Shown here piece after piece: positions 34,918 through 42,999 of a DNA stretch of 64,000 bases. Numbering within the stretch: position 1 is the first letter of the stretch; the number at the start of each line of letters is the position of its first letter. The notes beneath the pieces were generated by a model. That model had not been told where the DNA came from. It searched no databases and worked only from the letters and a program-made list of their open reading frames with translations. The translations under genes and the position numbers were made by a program. Source of the DNA: Pseudolysinimonas_A sp049651805 (lineage in GTDB: Bacteria > Actinomycetota > Actinomycetes > Actinomycetales > Microbacteriaceae); the NCBI RefSeq assembly GCF_049651805.1, contig NZ_JBASCU010000016.1, positions 1-64,000 of the forward strand, given 5' to 3'.

Positions 34918-37485
34918 ATGCCTGGAGAGAACCTCACCCGCGTCGAAGCTCAGGAGCGCAAGTCGCTCGTCTCGGTCACCTCGTATGACGTCGAGCTCGA
35001 CCTGACGACCGGGCCGGAGACCTTCCGATCGGCCACCACCGTCGTCTTCGACGCGACGCCGGGCGCCTCGACGTTCATCGACGCGCTCACCGCGAAGGTG
35101 CACGCGATCACGCTCAACGGCACCGAGCTGGATGCCGGGGTCGCCGACGGCGCACGCATCGCGCTCGACGGGCTGGCGGCATCCAACACCCTCGTCGTCG
35201 ACGCCGACTTCGCGTACACCAACACCGGTGAGGGCCTGCACCGCTTCGTCGACCCGGTCGACGACGAGGTGTACCTCTACTCGCAGTTCGAGGTGCCCGA
35301 CAGCCGCCGCGTGTTCGCCGTGTTCGAGCAGCCCGATCTGAAGGCGACCTTCACCTTCACCGTCACCGCCCCCGAGAACTGGGTCGTCGTGTCGAATTCG
35401 CCGACCCCGTCGCCCGAGGCCGTGGATGGCAAGAAGGTGTTCGCCTTCGAGGCCACGCCGCGCATCTCGTCGTACATCACCGCGATCGTCGCCGGCCCGT
35501 ACGAGTCGGTGCACAGCGAGCTCACCAGCAGCAGTGGCCGCGTGATCCCGCTCGGGGTGTATGCCCGCAAGTCGCTCATGCAGTACCTCGACGCCGACTA
35601 CATCTTCGACATCACCCGCAAGGGATTCGCCTACTTCGAGCAGAAGTTCGGCTACGCCTACCCGTTCGCGAAGTACGACCAGCTCTTCGTGCCCGAGTTC
35701 AACGCGGGCGCGATGGAGAACGCCGGCGCGGTGACGTTCACCGAGACCTACGTCTTCCGGTCGAAGGTCACCGACGCGATCAAGGAGCGCCGGGTCGTCA
35801 CGATCCTGCACGAGCTCGCGCACATGTGGTTCGGCGACCTCGTGACCATGAAGTGGTGGAACGACCTGTGGCTGAACGAGTCGTTCGCCGAGTGGGCCTC
35901 CACGATCGCGACCGCCGAAGCCACCGAGTGGAAGGAAGCCTGGGCCACCTTCCAAGCGATGGAGAAGAGCTGGGCCTACAAGCAAGACCAGCTGCCCTCG
36001 ACTCACCCCATCGTCGCGACCATCAACGATCTCGAAGACGTGCAGGTCAACTTCGACGGCATCACCTACGCCAAAGGTGGGTCGGTACTCAAGCAGCTCG
36101 CCGCCTGGGTCGGTGTCGACGCGTTCTTCGCGGGAGTCGGGGCGTACTTCAAGAAGCACGAGTACGGCAACACCGAACTCACCGACCTGCTGCGCGAACT
36201 CGAAATCACGTCGGGGCGCGAACTCACCTCGTGGTCGCAGCTGTGGCTCGAGACCGCGGGCGTCAACACGCTCAAACCCGTCGTCGAGACCGACGCCGAC
36301 GGCGTCATCACGAAGTTCGAGATCTCGCAGACCGCGATCGCCGAGCAGCCGACGATCCGTCCGCATCGGCTCGCGATCGGGTTCTACGACGTTGCCGACG
36401 GCGAGCCGAACACCGGGGTGGCGGGTGACCTGTCGCCGAAGGTGGTGCGCACCCACCGCATCGAGCTCGACATCGACGCGGACGCCTCCACCCCGGTAGA
36501 GCAGCTCGTGGGCATGAAGCGACCGTCGCTCATCCTGCTCAACGACGACGACCTCGCCTACGCGAAGATCCGCATGGACGAGCAGTCGTGGGAGTTCGCG
36601 ATCGACAAACTCGCCGACATCGAAGACCCGCTCGCCCGCGCCCTCGTCTGGGGTGCCGCGTGGGATGCCACCCGTGATGCCGAAGTCGCCTCGAGTGACT
36701 ACGTCGACCTGGTGCTCGGCAACATCGCCACCGAGACCGAGTCGACCACGATCCGCCTGTCGCTCACCCAGCTCACCCAGGTCGCGCGGCTCTACGTTGC
36801 TCCCGAGAAGCGCGCCGCCACCATCGAACGCGTCGGGGATGCACTGTGGGAGCTCGCTGCTGCTGCGGAAGCGGGTTCGGACGCCCAGTTCCAGTTCGTG
36901 AAGTTCTTCGCCAACATCCCCTCGACTCCTGCCCACGCGGCGAAGCTCAGGGCGCTGCTCGACGGGTCGGTCAAGCTCGACCAGCTCGAGATCGACGCCG
37001 ACCTGCAGTGGGAGCTGCTCGAAGGGCTCGTGCTGCTCGGCGAGGCCGGCGAAGCCGAGATCGCCGCACAGTTCGACAAGGACATGACCGCCAATGGTCA
37101 GCAGGCCGTGGCCCGCGCACGCGCGACCGGCGACAAGAAGGCAGCGCTGGATGCGGCGCTCACCGACGCGACGGTTCCGAACGTCGTGCTGCGCGCGTCC
37201 GGGATGGGTTACCACCACGTCAACGAACCGTCCGCACTCGAGCCGCTCGTGGCCCCGTACTTCGAGGCACTCGACCGCATCTGGAAGGAACGCTCCTACA
37301 AGATCGCCGAGTACGTCATTCTCGGCTTCTACCCGGCGCCGCTCGCGTCGCAGGAGCTGGTGGATGCCACCCACGCCTGGCTCGACGCGCACCCCGACAT
37401 CCCGGCCCTGCGTCGCCTCGTGATCGAGAACCTCGCCGGCGTCGAGCGCGCCCTCCAGGCTCAGCAAAGAGATCGCTCCGCCTGA
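34918..37485 (+). CDS. pepN: M1-family aminopeptidase N
   Basis: The 855-residue cytosolic metallopeptidase removes N-terminal residues from peptides. It has the substrate-recognition motif GAMEN and the zinc site HELAHMWFGD (His298 and His302) with the third ligand in NESFAEW 18 residues on. A YAKGGSVL segment carries the transition-state Tyr. Length matches actinobacterial PepN (850-860). A TATCGT box ends 6 nt before the ATG, suggesting leaderless transcription. A cluster of three dispersed palindromes follows the stop. Confidence 0.95.
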   Translation: MPGENLTRVEAQERKSLVSVTSYDVELDLTTGPETFRSATTVVFDATPGASTFIDALTAKVHAITLNGTELDAGVADGARIALDGLAASNTLVVDADFAYTNTGEGLHRFVDPVDDEVYLYSQFEVPDSRRVFAVFEQPDLKATFTFTVTAPENWVVVSNSPTPSPEAVDGKKVFAFEATPRISSYITAIVAGPYESVHSELTSSSGRVIPLGVYARKSLMQYLDADYIFDITRKGFAYFEQKFGYAYPFAKYDQLFVPEFNAGAMENAGAVTFTETYVFRSKVTDAIKERRVVTILHELAHMWFGDLVTMKWWNDLWLNESFAEWASTIATAEATEWKEAWATFQAMEKSWAYKQDQLPSTHPIVATINDLEDVQVNFDGITYAKGGSVLKQLAAWVGVDAFFAGVGAYFKKHEYGNTELTDLLRELEITSGRELTSWSQLWLETAGVNTLKPVVETDADGVITKFEISQTAIAEQPTIRPHRLAIGFYDVADGEPNTGVAGDLSPKVVRTHRIELDIDADASTPVEQLVGMKRPSLILLNDDDLAYAKIRMDEQSWEFAIDKLADIEDPLARALVWGAAWDATRDAEVASSDYVDLVLGNIATETESTTIRLSLTQLTQVARLYVAPEKRAATIERVGDALWELAAAAEAGSDAQFQFVKFFANIPSTPAHAAKLRALLDGSVKLDQLEIDADLQWELLEGLVLLGEAGEAEIAAQFDKDMTANGQQAVARARATGDKKAALDAALTDATVPNVVLRASGMGYHHVNEPSALEPLVAPYFEALDRIWKERSYKIAEYVILGFYPAPLASQELVDATHAWLDAHPDIPALRRLVIENLAGVERALQAQQRDRSA

Positions 37486-37486
37486 C

Positions 37487-37619
37487 TCGGTGGTCGAGTA
37501 GCCGCGCAGCGGCGTGTCGAGACCCGCGAGTAACTCGGTGGTCGAGTAGCCGCGCAGCGGCGTGTCGAGACCGGGCGGGGAGGTCTCGACACGCGCCTGC
37601 GGCGCTACTCGACCACCGA
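37487..37619. repeat. cluster of three REP-like palindromes (copies D1-D3)
   Basis: D1 (37487-37524) and D2 (37535-37572) are identical 38-bp copies in the same orientation with a 48-bp period. D3 (37582-37619) is a variant in the opposite orientation. Together they fill the gap after pepN and could fold into a large cruciform or act as a terminator. Confidence 0.88.
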
Positions 37620-37625
37620 ACGTGC

Positions 37626-37662
37626 ATACCCCAGGGGGTATATCTGATACCCTCTGGGGTAT
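37626..37662 (+). promoter_or_regulatory. two CsoR/CstR-type operators before the CoADR-rhodanese gene
   Basis: ATACCCCAGGGGGTAT (37626-37641) and ATACCCTCTGGGGTAT (37647-37662) share the 7-2-7 palindromic form of CsoR-family sites. The first overlaps a TATATC hexamer and the second covers the start codon, so bound repressor would block transcription directly. Confidence 0.88.
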
Positions 37663-39313
37663 GGCAACACAGCGCATCCTCATCGTCGGTGGCGTCGCGG
37701 GCGGAATGTCCGCAGCGACCCGACTTCGTCGCCTCATCGAAGACGCCGAGATCGTCGTCTTCGAGCGCGGCGGGCACGTCTCGTTCGCGAACTGCGGCCT
37801 GCCCTACTACCTCGGCGGCGTCATTGATGACCGGGCCAGCCTGCTGCTGCAGACTCCCGAATCGCTGCGGTCGCGGTTCGAACTCGACGTACGCGTGCGT
37901 CACGAGGTCATCGCGATCGACCGCGCCGCTCGCACGGTCCGCGTGCGCGACCTCGAGCACGGCACCGAGTCCGACGAGCACTACGACGCCCTCATCCTCT
38001 CCCCCGGCGCGAACCCCGTGCGGCCCGAGATCCCCGGCGCCGAGCGGATGCTGACCCTGCGTGACATCGACGACGTCGACGCCGCGATGAGCGCACTCTC
38101 TGGCGCGCCTCGCACGGCACTCGTGCTCGGCGGCGGGTTCATCGGACTCGAGATGACCGAGAACCTGCTGCACCGCGGGATCGCCGTAACCCTCGTCGAG
38201 CGCAACCCGCAGGTGCTCACCCCCCTCGACCCCGAGATGGCCGAGCCCGTCGCCGCACGGCTCCGTGCGGCCGGTGTCGACCTCAGGCTCGGCGCCGAAG
38301 TGGTGGCACTCGGCGCCGACACCGCGATCTTCGCCGACGGCGATACCGTGGCCGCCGACATCGTCATCGCCGCGATCGGGGTGCGCCCCGAGACGACCCT
38401 CGCCGTGCGGGCCGGGCTCGCACTCGGGCCGCGTGGCGGCATCAGCGTCGACGACCAGTTGCGCACCAACGATCCCGCGATCTATGCGATCGGCGACGCC
38501 GTCGAGAAGGTCGACTCGCTGAGCGGCGAGCAGCGCCTCGTGCCGCTCGCCGGCCTCGCCAACCGGCATGGCCGGCTCGTCGCCGACGTCATCGCCGGTA
38601 AGCCCGTCGTCGTGCGGGATGCCCTCGGCACCGCCGTCGTCGGTGTGCTCGACCTCACCATCGCCGTGACCGGCTGGAACGAGAAGCAGCTCCGTGCCGC
38701 CGGTCGGGAGATCCGGGTCATCCACACCCACCCCGCCTCCCACACCGGCTACTACCCGGGCGCGCAGCCGATGGCCCTCAAACTGCTGGTGGATGCCCGC
38801 ACCGACGAGATCCTCGGAGCACAAGGCGTCGGCGGCGACGGCGTCGACAAGCGAATCGACGTGATCGCGACGGCGATGGCGGGGCGGCTCACGGCATCCG
38901 ATCTCGCCGACCTCGAACTCGCCTACGCACCGCAGTACTCGTCGGCGAAAGACCCCGTCAACATGCTCGGCTACGTCGCGCTGAACGCCCTCGAGGGCCT
39001 CACGCCCGCGATCCAGTGGCATGAACTGGCCGACGAACTCGAAGCCGGCGCGACGCTCATCGACGTACGCTCCCCCGGCGAGTACCGAGGCGGCGCGATC
39101 CCCGGGTCGCTCAACATCCCGCTCGACGACATCCGCGAGCGCATCGCCGAGATCCCCGCCGGACGCCTCATCGTGCACTGCAAGGTCGGCCAGCGCGGAC
39201 ACACCGCCGTGCGGCTGCTGTCCCAGCTCGGCCGCGAGGCGGTCAACCTCGACGGCGGCTACCTCACCTGGAGCGCGGGAACCGCCGCGGCAACCCGGCT
39301 CGTCGCGGCATGA
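37661..39313 (+). CDS. CoA-disulfide reductase-like flavoprotein fused to rhodanese
   Basis: The 550-residue fusion begins with an FAD Rossmann motif VGGVAGGMSAATRLRR. It carries the single redox Cys45 in SFANCGLPYYLGG that marks CoA-disulfide/persulfide reductases, and an NAD(P)H motif VLGGGFIGLEM around residue 155. The last 95 residues are a rhodanese domain with active-site Cys in IVHCKVGQRGH. CoADR-rhodanese proteins reduce CoA or low-molecular-weight persulfides and polysulfides. It heads the plus-strand arm of a CstR-controlled sulfur module and is coupled to the DUF4395 gene by ATGA. Confidence 0.92.
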   Translation: MATQRILIVGGVAGGMSAATRLRRLIEDAEIVVFERGGHVSFANCGLPYYLGGVIDDRASLLLQTPESLRSRFELDVRVRHEVIAIDRAARTVRVRDLEHGTESDEHYDALILSPGANPVRPEIPGAERMLTLRDIDDVDAAMSALSGAPRTALVLGGGFIGLEMTENLLHRGIAVTLVERNPQVLTPLDPEMAEPVAARLRAAGVDLRLGAEVVALGADTAIFADGDTVAADIVIAAIGVRPETTLAVRAGLALGPRGGISVDDQLRTNDPAIYAIGDAVEKVDSLSGEQRLVPLAGLANRHGRLVADVIAGKPVVVRDALGTAVVGVLDLTIAVTGWNEKQLRAAGREIRVIHTHPASHTGYYPGAQPMALKLLVDARTDEILGAQGVGGDGVDKRIDVIATAMAGRLTASDLADLELAYAPQYSSAKDPVNMLGYVALNALEGLTPAIQWHELADELEAGATLIDVRSPGEYRGGAIPGSLNIPLDDIRERIAEIPAGRLIVHCKVGQRGHTAVRLLSQLGREAVNLDGGYLTWSAGTAAATRLVAA

Positions 39314-39852
39314 CGCGCGCGGCGACGGAGCGACCCGTCGTCGGAGAGTACGTCGACGGAATCGATGTGCCCGTCGTTGACGAGCGCGTCATGCGGGCCA
39401 GCGCCGGCATCCTCTTCGTTCTCGGATTCGCGGCCTACCTGACGGCGCTGCTCACCGGGTTTCTCGCTCCGCTGCGCGGGTTCGGGATGCTGTTCGCCGT
39501 CGACCTGTTCGTGCGGGTGTTCATCGGCTCACGCTTCGCCCCGAGTCTCGTGCTGGGGAAAATCGCCGTGCGGGGTCAGCGCCCCGAGTGGGTGGGGGCG
39601 TCGCAGAAAACCTTCGCCTGGTCGCTCGGTCTCGGGATGTCGCTGCTCGCGTGCTTCGCGATGGGCTGGCTCGGCTGGACCGTCGTCGCGCTCGTGCTCT
39701 GCGGGATGTGCCTGGCGCTGCTGTTCCTTGAGAGCGCGTTCGGGATCTGCGTCGGCTGCGCACTGCAGCGCCGGTTCGGTCGCACCCCTCCGCAGCTCTG
39801 CCCGGGCGGGACCTGCCGGACCGAAGCGAGTGCGACCCCGCCGTCATCCTGA
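39310..39852 (+). CDS. DUF4395 integral membrane protein
   Basis: The 180-residue protein has four hydrophobic segments between residues 33 and 140 and a cytoplasmic Cys-containing tail (ESAFGICVGCALQRRF, then LCPGGTCRTE). DUF4395 proteins recur beside rhodanese, thioredoxin and sulfur-carrier genes and are thought to take part in sulfur-compound handling; mechanism unknown. Its start overlaps the CoADR-rhodanese stop, so it belongs to the CstR-controlled unit. Confidence 0.85.
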   Translation: MTRAATERPVVGEYVDGIDVPVVDERVMRASAGILFVLGFAAYLTALLTGFLAPLRGFGMLFAVDLFVRVFIGSRFAPSLVLGKIAVRGQRPEWVGASQKTFAWSLGLGMSLLACFAMGWLGWTVVALVLCGMCLALLFLESAFGICVGCALQRRFGRTPPQLCPGGTCRTEASATPPSS

Positions 39853-39865
39853 CCGGCGGGGTCGC
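39832..39865. terminator. bidirectional terminator hairpin
   Basis: GCGACCCCGCCG (39832-39843) pairs perfectly with CGGCGGGGTCGC (39854-39865) around a 10-nt loop. It overlaps the end of the DUF4395 gene and separates it from the convergent rhodanese gene. Confidence 0.8.
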
Positions 39866-39879
39866 AACTGCTCCTGGTT

Positions 39880-40272
39880 TCAGCCGACGATGTCGAGCCC
39901 GGTCGCCTGCGCTGCCTGCTCGACTCCGCCGCCGTTCTCGAGGGTGGTGAAACCCATCGCCGCCATGCGGTCGATCGCCGATCCGGCGCGGTTGCCCGAT
40001 CGGCAGTACACGAGGTACTCCGCGTCGCGGTCGAGAGCGTCCACTTGCGCGTCGAAGTCAGCGGCCCGCACGTCGATGTTGATCGCGCCTTCCAGGTGGC
40101 CCGACGCGAACTCGGCGGGCGTCCGGACATCGACGATCACGGTGTCGGCGCTCACTGCGATCGACGACGGTGCCGAAGCCGGCGCACATCCTGCAACGGC
40201 GAGCGTGAGTGATGCGGCAACACCGAGTGCCGCCGTGAGCCGCGCGATGCGCGATCCACGCCCGACGCTCAC
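39880..40272 (-). CDS. rhodanese-domain lipoprotein
   Basis: The 130-residue precursor has a signal peptide with lipobox VAGC (about residue 29), so the rhodanese domain sits on the outer face of the membrane. The active-site loop is VYCRSGNRAG, a Cys-x5-Arg sulfurtransferase loop. It could receive sulfane sulfur outside the cell. GTG 40272 overlaps the stop of the cytosolic rhodanese gene (GTGA), last in the thioredoxin-rhodanese-rhodanese operon. Confidence 0.88.
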   Translation of the reverse strand: MSVGRGSRIARLTAALGVAASLTLAVAGCAPASAPSSIAVSADTVIVDVRTPAEFASGHLEGAINIDVRAADFDAQVDALDRDAEYLVYCRSGNRAGSAIDRMAAMGFTTLENGGGVEQAAQATGLDIVG

Positions 40273-40580
40273 GCGGCCACCCCGGTCTCGACCGGGAATC
40301 CGGCCTGGTACCAGCGCGAGATGCCACCTTCGACGTCGATCGCGTCGAAGCCTGCGCCGCGCAGGAACGCCGTTGCACGGGCGCTGCGTCCACCCGAGAG
40401 GCACATCACGTAGATCGTGCGGTCGCGCGGCAGTTCGGCCAGCCGACTAGGCAGGTCGCCCAGCGGCACGTTGGTCGCCCCGTCGAGGCGGGCTTCCGCG
40501 AATTCGTGGGGCTCGCGCACGTCGATGATCGTCGCGTCGGCACCGAGTGCAGCCAGGTCGGCTGCGGTGATGGTCATCAT
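40269..40580 (-). CDS. cytosolic rhodanese (sulfurtransferase)
   Basis: This 103-residue single-domain rhodanese has the CH2A motif IIDVREPHEFAEARLDGATNVP and the active-site loop VMCLSGGRSARA with the persulfide-forming Cys. It transfers sulfane sulfur between thiols such as CoA, cyanide or thioredoxin. It starts at tandem ATGs (40580 or 40577) with an AAGGAG ribosome site inside the thioredoxin gene, which it overlaps by 4 nt. Confidence 0.92.
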   Translation of the reverse strand: MMTITAADLAALGADATIIDVREPHEFAEARLDGATNVPLGDLPSRLAELPRDRTIYVMCLSGGRSARATAFLRGAGFDAIDVEGGISRWYQAGFPVETGVAA

Positions 40581-40957
40581 GCTGCTCCTTGTGAGGGGGA
40601 TGCCGCGGCGCCGACGCTGCCGGCTCGCGGTTCGACGTCGAGAGCCCGGATGGCGTCGACGAGTTTCTGGAGACTCGGGGCGGGCAGCGCCCCGGCCTGG
40701 GAGAACACCGGCACCCCGGCTTTGAATGCCATCAGCGTGGGGATGGCTTGGATGCGCGCGGCGGCGGCGAGCTGCTGTTCGGCCTCGGTGTCGACCTTCG
40801 CGAACACGATGTCGGGGTGCGCCTCCGAGGCGCGCTCGAAGATCGGCGCGAAGGCGCGGCACGGGCCGCACCAGGCGGCCCAGAAGTCGATGAGAACGAT
40901 GTCGTTGTCACGAACCGTCTGTTCGAAGGTGTCTGAGGTGAGGGCGATGGTTGCCAT
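40577..40957 (-). CDS. thioredoxin
   Basis: The 126-residue thioredoxin has the active site WCGPCRAF in FWAAWCGPCR and the cis-Pro segment AIPTLMAFKAG. Beside rhodaneses and a CoA-persulfide reductase it is probably used to reduce protein persulfides rather than as the housekeeping thioredoxin. It leads the minus-strand arm; a TACGCT box ends 6 nt before the ATG and a CstR-type operator lies just upstream of that box. Confidence 0.93.
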   Translation of the reverse strand: MATIALTSDTFEQTVRDNDIVLIDFWAAWCGPCRAFAPIFERASEAHPDIVFAKVDTEAEQQLAAAARIQAIPTLMAFKAGVPVFSQAGALPAPSLQKLVDAIRALDVEPRAGSVGAAASPSQGAA

Positions 40958-40973
40958 ACCGACAGCGTATCAG

Positions 40974-40989
40974 ATACCCCAGGGGGTAT
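40974..40989. promoter_or_regulatory. CsoR/CstR-type operator in the divergent trx/regulator promoter
   Basis: ATACCCCAGGGGGTAT, identical to the site at 37626, lies between the divergent thioredoxin and repressor genes. Its right half runs into a TATATT hexamer (40987-40992) reading toward the repressor gene, so both arms can be controlled from one site. Confidence 0.9.
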
Positions 40990-41040
40990 ATTGGGAGACG
41001 GCCGGTACCATTGCCGTGCCCAACGGAAGCGGAGAATGCC

Positions 41041-41298
41041 ATGGATCTCGACCCGATCGCCATGAAGCCGGTGCTCAACCGGTTGCGGCGCGCGCAAGGC
41101 CAGTTGAACGCTGTGATCCGCATGATCGAAGAGGGCAACGACTGCACGAGCGTCGTTACGCAACTCGCTGCCGCATCCAGCGCCCTCGACCGTGCCGGCT
41201 TCGCGATCATCGCCGACACGCTCGAGAAGTGCGCCAAGCAAGAAGAGCCCGAACTCGACCGCGCGCAGTTGGAGAAGCTTTTCCTCTCGCTCGCCTGA
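41041..41298 (+). CDS. CsoR-family repressor, CstR-like persulfide sensor
   Basis: The 85-residue all-helical DUF156 protein has Cys35 in EGNDCTSVV and Cys64 in DTLEKCA. The position of the copper-binding His of CsoR (61 in the Mycobacterium protein) is Thr60, so the Cu(I) site C-H-C is incomplete. Two Cys without the His is the CstR pattern, which senses per- and polysulfides by interprotein sulfur links. A GGAG ribosome site precedes ATG 41041. It lies among sulfur-transfer genes that carry four matching operators, which supports this sensing role. Confidence 0.88.
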   Translation: MDLDPIAMKPVLNRLRRAQGQLNAVIRMIEEGNDCTSVVTQLAAASSALDRAGFAIIADTLEKCAKQEEPELDRAQLEKLFLSLA

Positions 41299-41320
41299 CC
41301 CGCTGACGGTCGCGGACCAG

Positions 41321-41336
41321 ATACCCCTGGGGGTAT
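41321..41336 (+). promoter_or_regulatory. CsoR/CstR-type operator before the small Cys-rich gene
   Basis: ATACCCCTGGGGGTAT differs from the other sites only in the central 2 bp. Its right half overlaps a TATACT hexamer (41334-41339) reading toward the 53-residue gene at 41373. Confidence 0.9.
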
Positions 41337-41372
41337 ACTGGAGATCTCATCTCCCCGACGATCGGAATCACC

Positions 41373-41534
41373 ATGTGTTCAGCAGTGACGTGCCGCACTT
41401 GCGGAAAGACGACCTGGGCGGGCTGCGGCCAGCACGTCGACCAAGTGATGCGCAGGGTTCCCGCCTCGCAGCGCTGCCCCGGTCACCCGAAGGCCGAGCG
41501 AGTCGGGTTCTTCGCCCGGTTCTTCGCGCGCTGA
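41373..41534 (+). CDS. 53-residue Cys-rich protein of the CstR regulon
   Basis: The small protein starts MCSAVTCRTCGKTTWAGCGQ and continues with HVDQVMRR and SQRCPGH. It holds five Cys and two His, arranged as CxxC plus CxxxxxxC-like pairs that suit a zinc knuckle or a thiol relay. The C-terminus is basic and aromatic (FFARFFAR). I believe similar short proteins occur in other actinobacteria without a known role. A CstR-type operator overlapping a TATACT box precedes it, so it is probably induced with the sulfur module. Confidence 0.8.
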   Translation: MCSAVTCRTCGKTTWAGCGQHVDQVMRRVPASQRCPGHPKAERVGFFARFFAR

Positions 41535-41554
41535 CGCGTCAGTTCTGCTCCGCG

Positions 41555-41779
41555 TCAGTTCTGCTCGGGGTCGTAGCTGAAGACGTCGTCGAGACCGACC
41601 CCGAACACGCGGGCGATCTGGAACGCCATCTCGAGCGAGGGCGAGTAGCGCCCCTGCTCGATCGCGATGACCGTCTGTCGCGTCACGCCGATGCGCTCGG
41701 CAAGGTCGGCTTGCGTCATCTCACCCGCCGCGAACCGCAGAGCCCGGATGCAGTTGGTGACGCGGGTCGGCTTCACCAT
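41555..41779 (-). CDS. small XRE-family transcriptional regulator
   Basis: The 74-residue protein is almost only an HTH: NCIRALRFAAGEMTQADLAERIGVTRQTVIAIEQGRYSPS. This short type (YozG-like) usually pairs with a membrane protein gene. Here its start lies inside the end of the membrane protein gene, a 7-nt overlap, so the two are co-expressed. Confidence 0.9.
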   Translation of the reverse strand: MVKPTRVTNCIRALRFAAGEMTQADLAERIGVTRQTVIAIEQGRYSPSLEMAFQIARVFGVGLDDVFSYDPEQN

Positions 41780-42201
41780 TGGCGCAGCCCCCGCCGATAC
41801 GCGACGAGTTTTGCGATCGTCGAGAGGATCGCCTGCAGCACGAAGGCGAGATACAGCGCGTTGGCGATCCAGAAGTGCGGAGCCTCGAACCAGGCGAGCA
41901 CGAGAGCACCGAGCGCTCCGGCCACCAGGAACGCGCTGCCGATGTATTCACCGAATCGGTTGATCTGCTTGTCGCGCTGATCCGACTTGCCGGCATCTTT
42001 GCCCGAGAATGCCCCGACCACGATGCCGCCGAGGATGCCGACGACGATCGCTCCGAGAATGGTGCCCAGCATCGGCCCGACGTAGTTCGCCTCCTCGAGG
42101 GGTCGCCCACCGGCCTGCGTGAGCACCAGCACGACGTAGACGATGTAGCCGATCGGGGCGATGAAACCGAACACCCAGGCGTTCTTCTCTTCGTACGACA
42201 T
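41773..42201 (-). CDS. membrane protein paired with XRE regulator
   Basis: The 142-residue protein has four hydrophobic segments, two before and two after a polar loop (SGKDAGKSDQRDKQINRFGEY). It resembles membrane proteins co-encoded with short XRE regulators, which are proposed to control the regulator from the membrane; function here is unknown. Confidence 0.8.
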   Translation of the reverse strand: MSYEEKNAWVFGFIAPIGYIVYVVLVLTQAGGRPLEEANYVGPMLGTILGAIVVGILGGIVVGAFSGKDAGKSDQRDKQINRFGEYIGSAFLVAGALGALVLAWFEAPHFWIANALYLAFVLQAILSTIAKLVAYRRGLRQW

Positions 42202-42216
42202 GGATCTCCTTCAGGA

Positions 42217-42783
42217 TCAGACGGCGACAGCCGCGACGCGACGCGTGACGACCGGACGGCCTCCGCGCATGAACAACCAGACGATGAGCACCAGTTCCCC
42301 GACAAACGTGAACGTCGCGACGCCGAGGACGGTACCAGGCACGAGCAAGGCAGCGATCGCGTCGGCCAGATAGCCGGCGCCCGCAACGGCCACGAGGATG
42401 CCGGTGACCCGCGCGAACCCGGGTCGCGACACGAGAAGGCCGCCGACGACCACCAGGTGCAGGCCGAAGATCGCGAGTCCGGCATCCCAGATGCTCTCGA
42501 ACTCGGCGTGAGCACCTGCCGACAGCCGGCCCGCTGCGACGACGAGCACAGCGGCGTAGGCGATGCGCAAGGTCGCGGCCAACACGGCGAGGCTGCCGTG
42601 AGTCGGCGCGAGAACCCGCCAGAGAGCGACGCCGACGACGATGTCGAGAATCGCGACGCCCGTCATGGCGAGCCCGGCGGGCCCGTCGGCAAGAACGCCG
42701 AATGCGGCGAGCGGGCCGAGCACGGCCATGCCGATCAGCGAGAGTGCGGCGGCGATGCTCGCCTGCCGAGGTGTCCAGTCCAT
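42217..42783 (-). CDS. DUF4386-like membrane protein
   Basis: The 188-residue protein has about six hydrophobic segments and the pattern MDWTPRQASIAAALSLIGMAVLGP at the start, resembling DUF4386 proteins of unknown function. ATG 42783 has a GGAG ribosome site 7 nt upstream. It is the first gene of a three-gene run with the XRE pair and sits behind a long inverted repeat. Confidence 0.75.
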   Translation of the reverse strand: MDWTPRQASIAAALSLIGMAVLGPLAAFGVLADGPAGLAMTGVAILDIVVGVALWRVLAPTHGSLAVLAATLRIAYAAVLVVAAGRLSAGAHAEFESIWDAGLAIFGLHLVVVGGLLVSRPGFARVTGILVAVAGAGYLADAIAALLVPGTVLGVATFTFVGELVLIVWLFMRGGRPVVTRRVAAVAV

Positions 42784-42795
42784 GCGTGTCTCCGT

Positions 42796-42861
42796 GTGTA
42801 AAGAATGTTTGACACGCTCACTGTAAAGACATCCGGACACCATGTCAAGTCTTCTTTACAC
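42796..42861 (-). promoter_or_regulatory. promoter with long inverted repeat before the DUF4386 gene
   Basis: GTGTAAAGAATGTTTGACAC (42796-42815) and the reverse complement of 42842-42861 share 16-17 of 20 bases, and a third GTAAAGACA lies between them. On the minus strand TTGACA and TACAGT are spaced 17 bp, a good promoter inside the repeats, so the repeats look like operator half-sites. Confidence 0.65.
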
Positions 42862-42999
42862 GAGCTTGGGTGTCGGCTACCTGGTCCGCCATGTGCGAAT
42901 CGCGCCGCGCGATTCGTGCAGGCACGATTCGCAGATCGCGGCCCAACTGGGGAAAGGGTGCGCGGGCGGCATCCAGGGCGCACCCGAGAGAATGGGGGC

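Noticed and set aside
37487..37619. Regularly repeated sequence suggesting a CRISPR array
   Set aside because: There are only three palindromic units, one inverted, with no unique spacers and no cas genes; they belong to the dispersed REP-like family.
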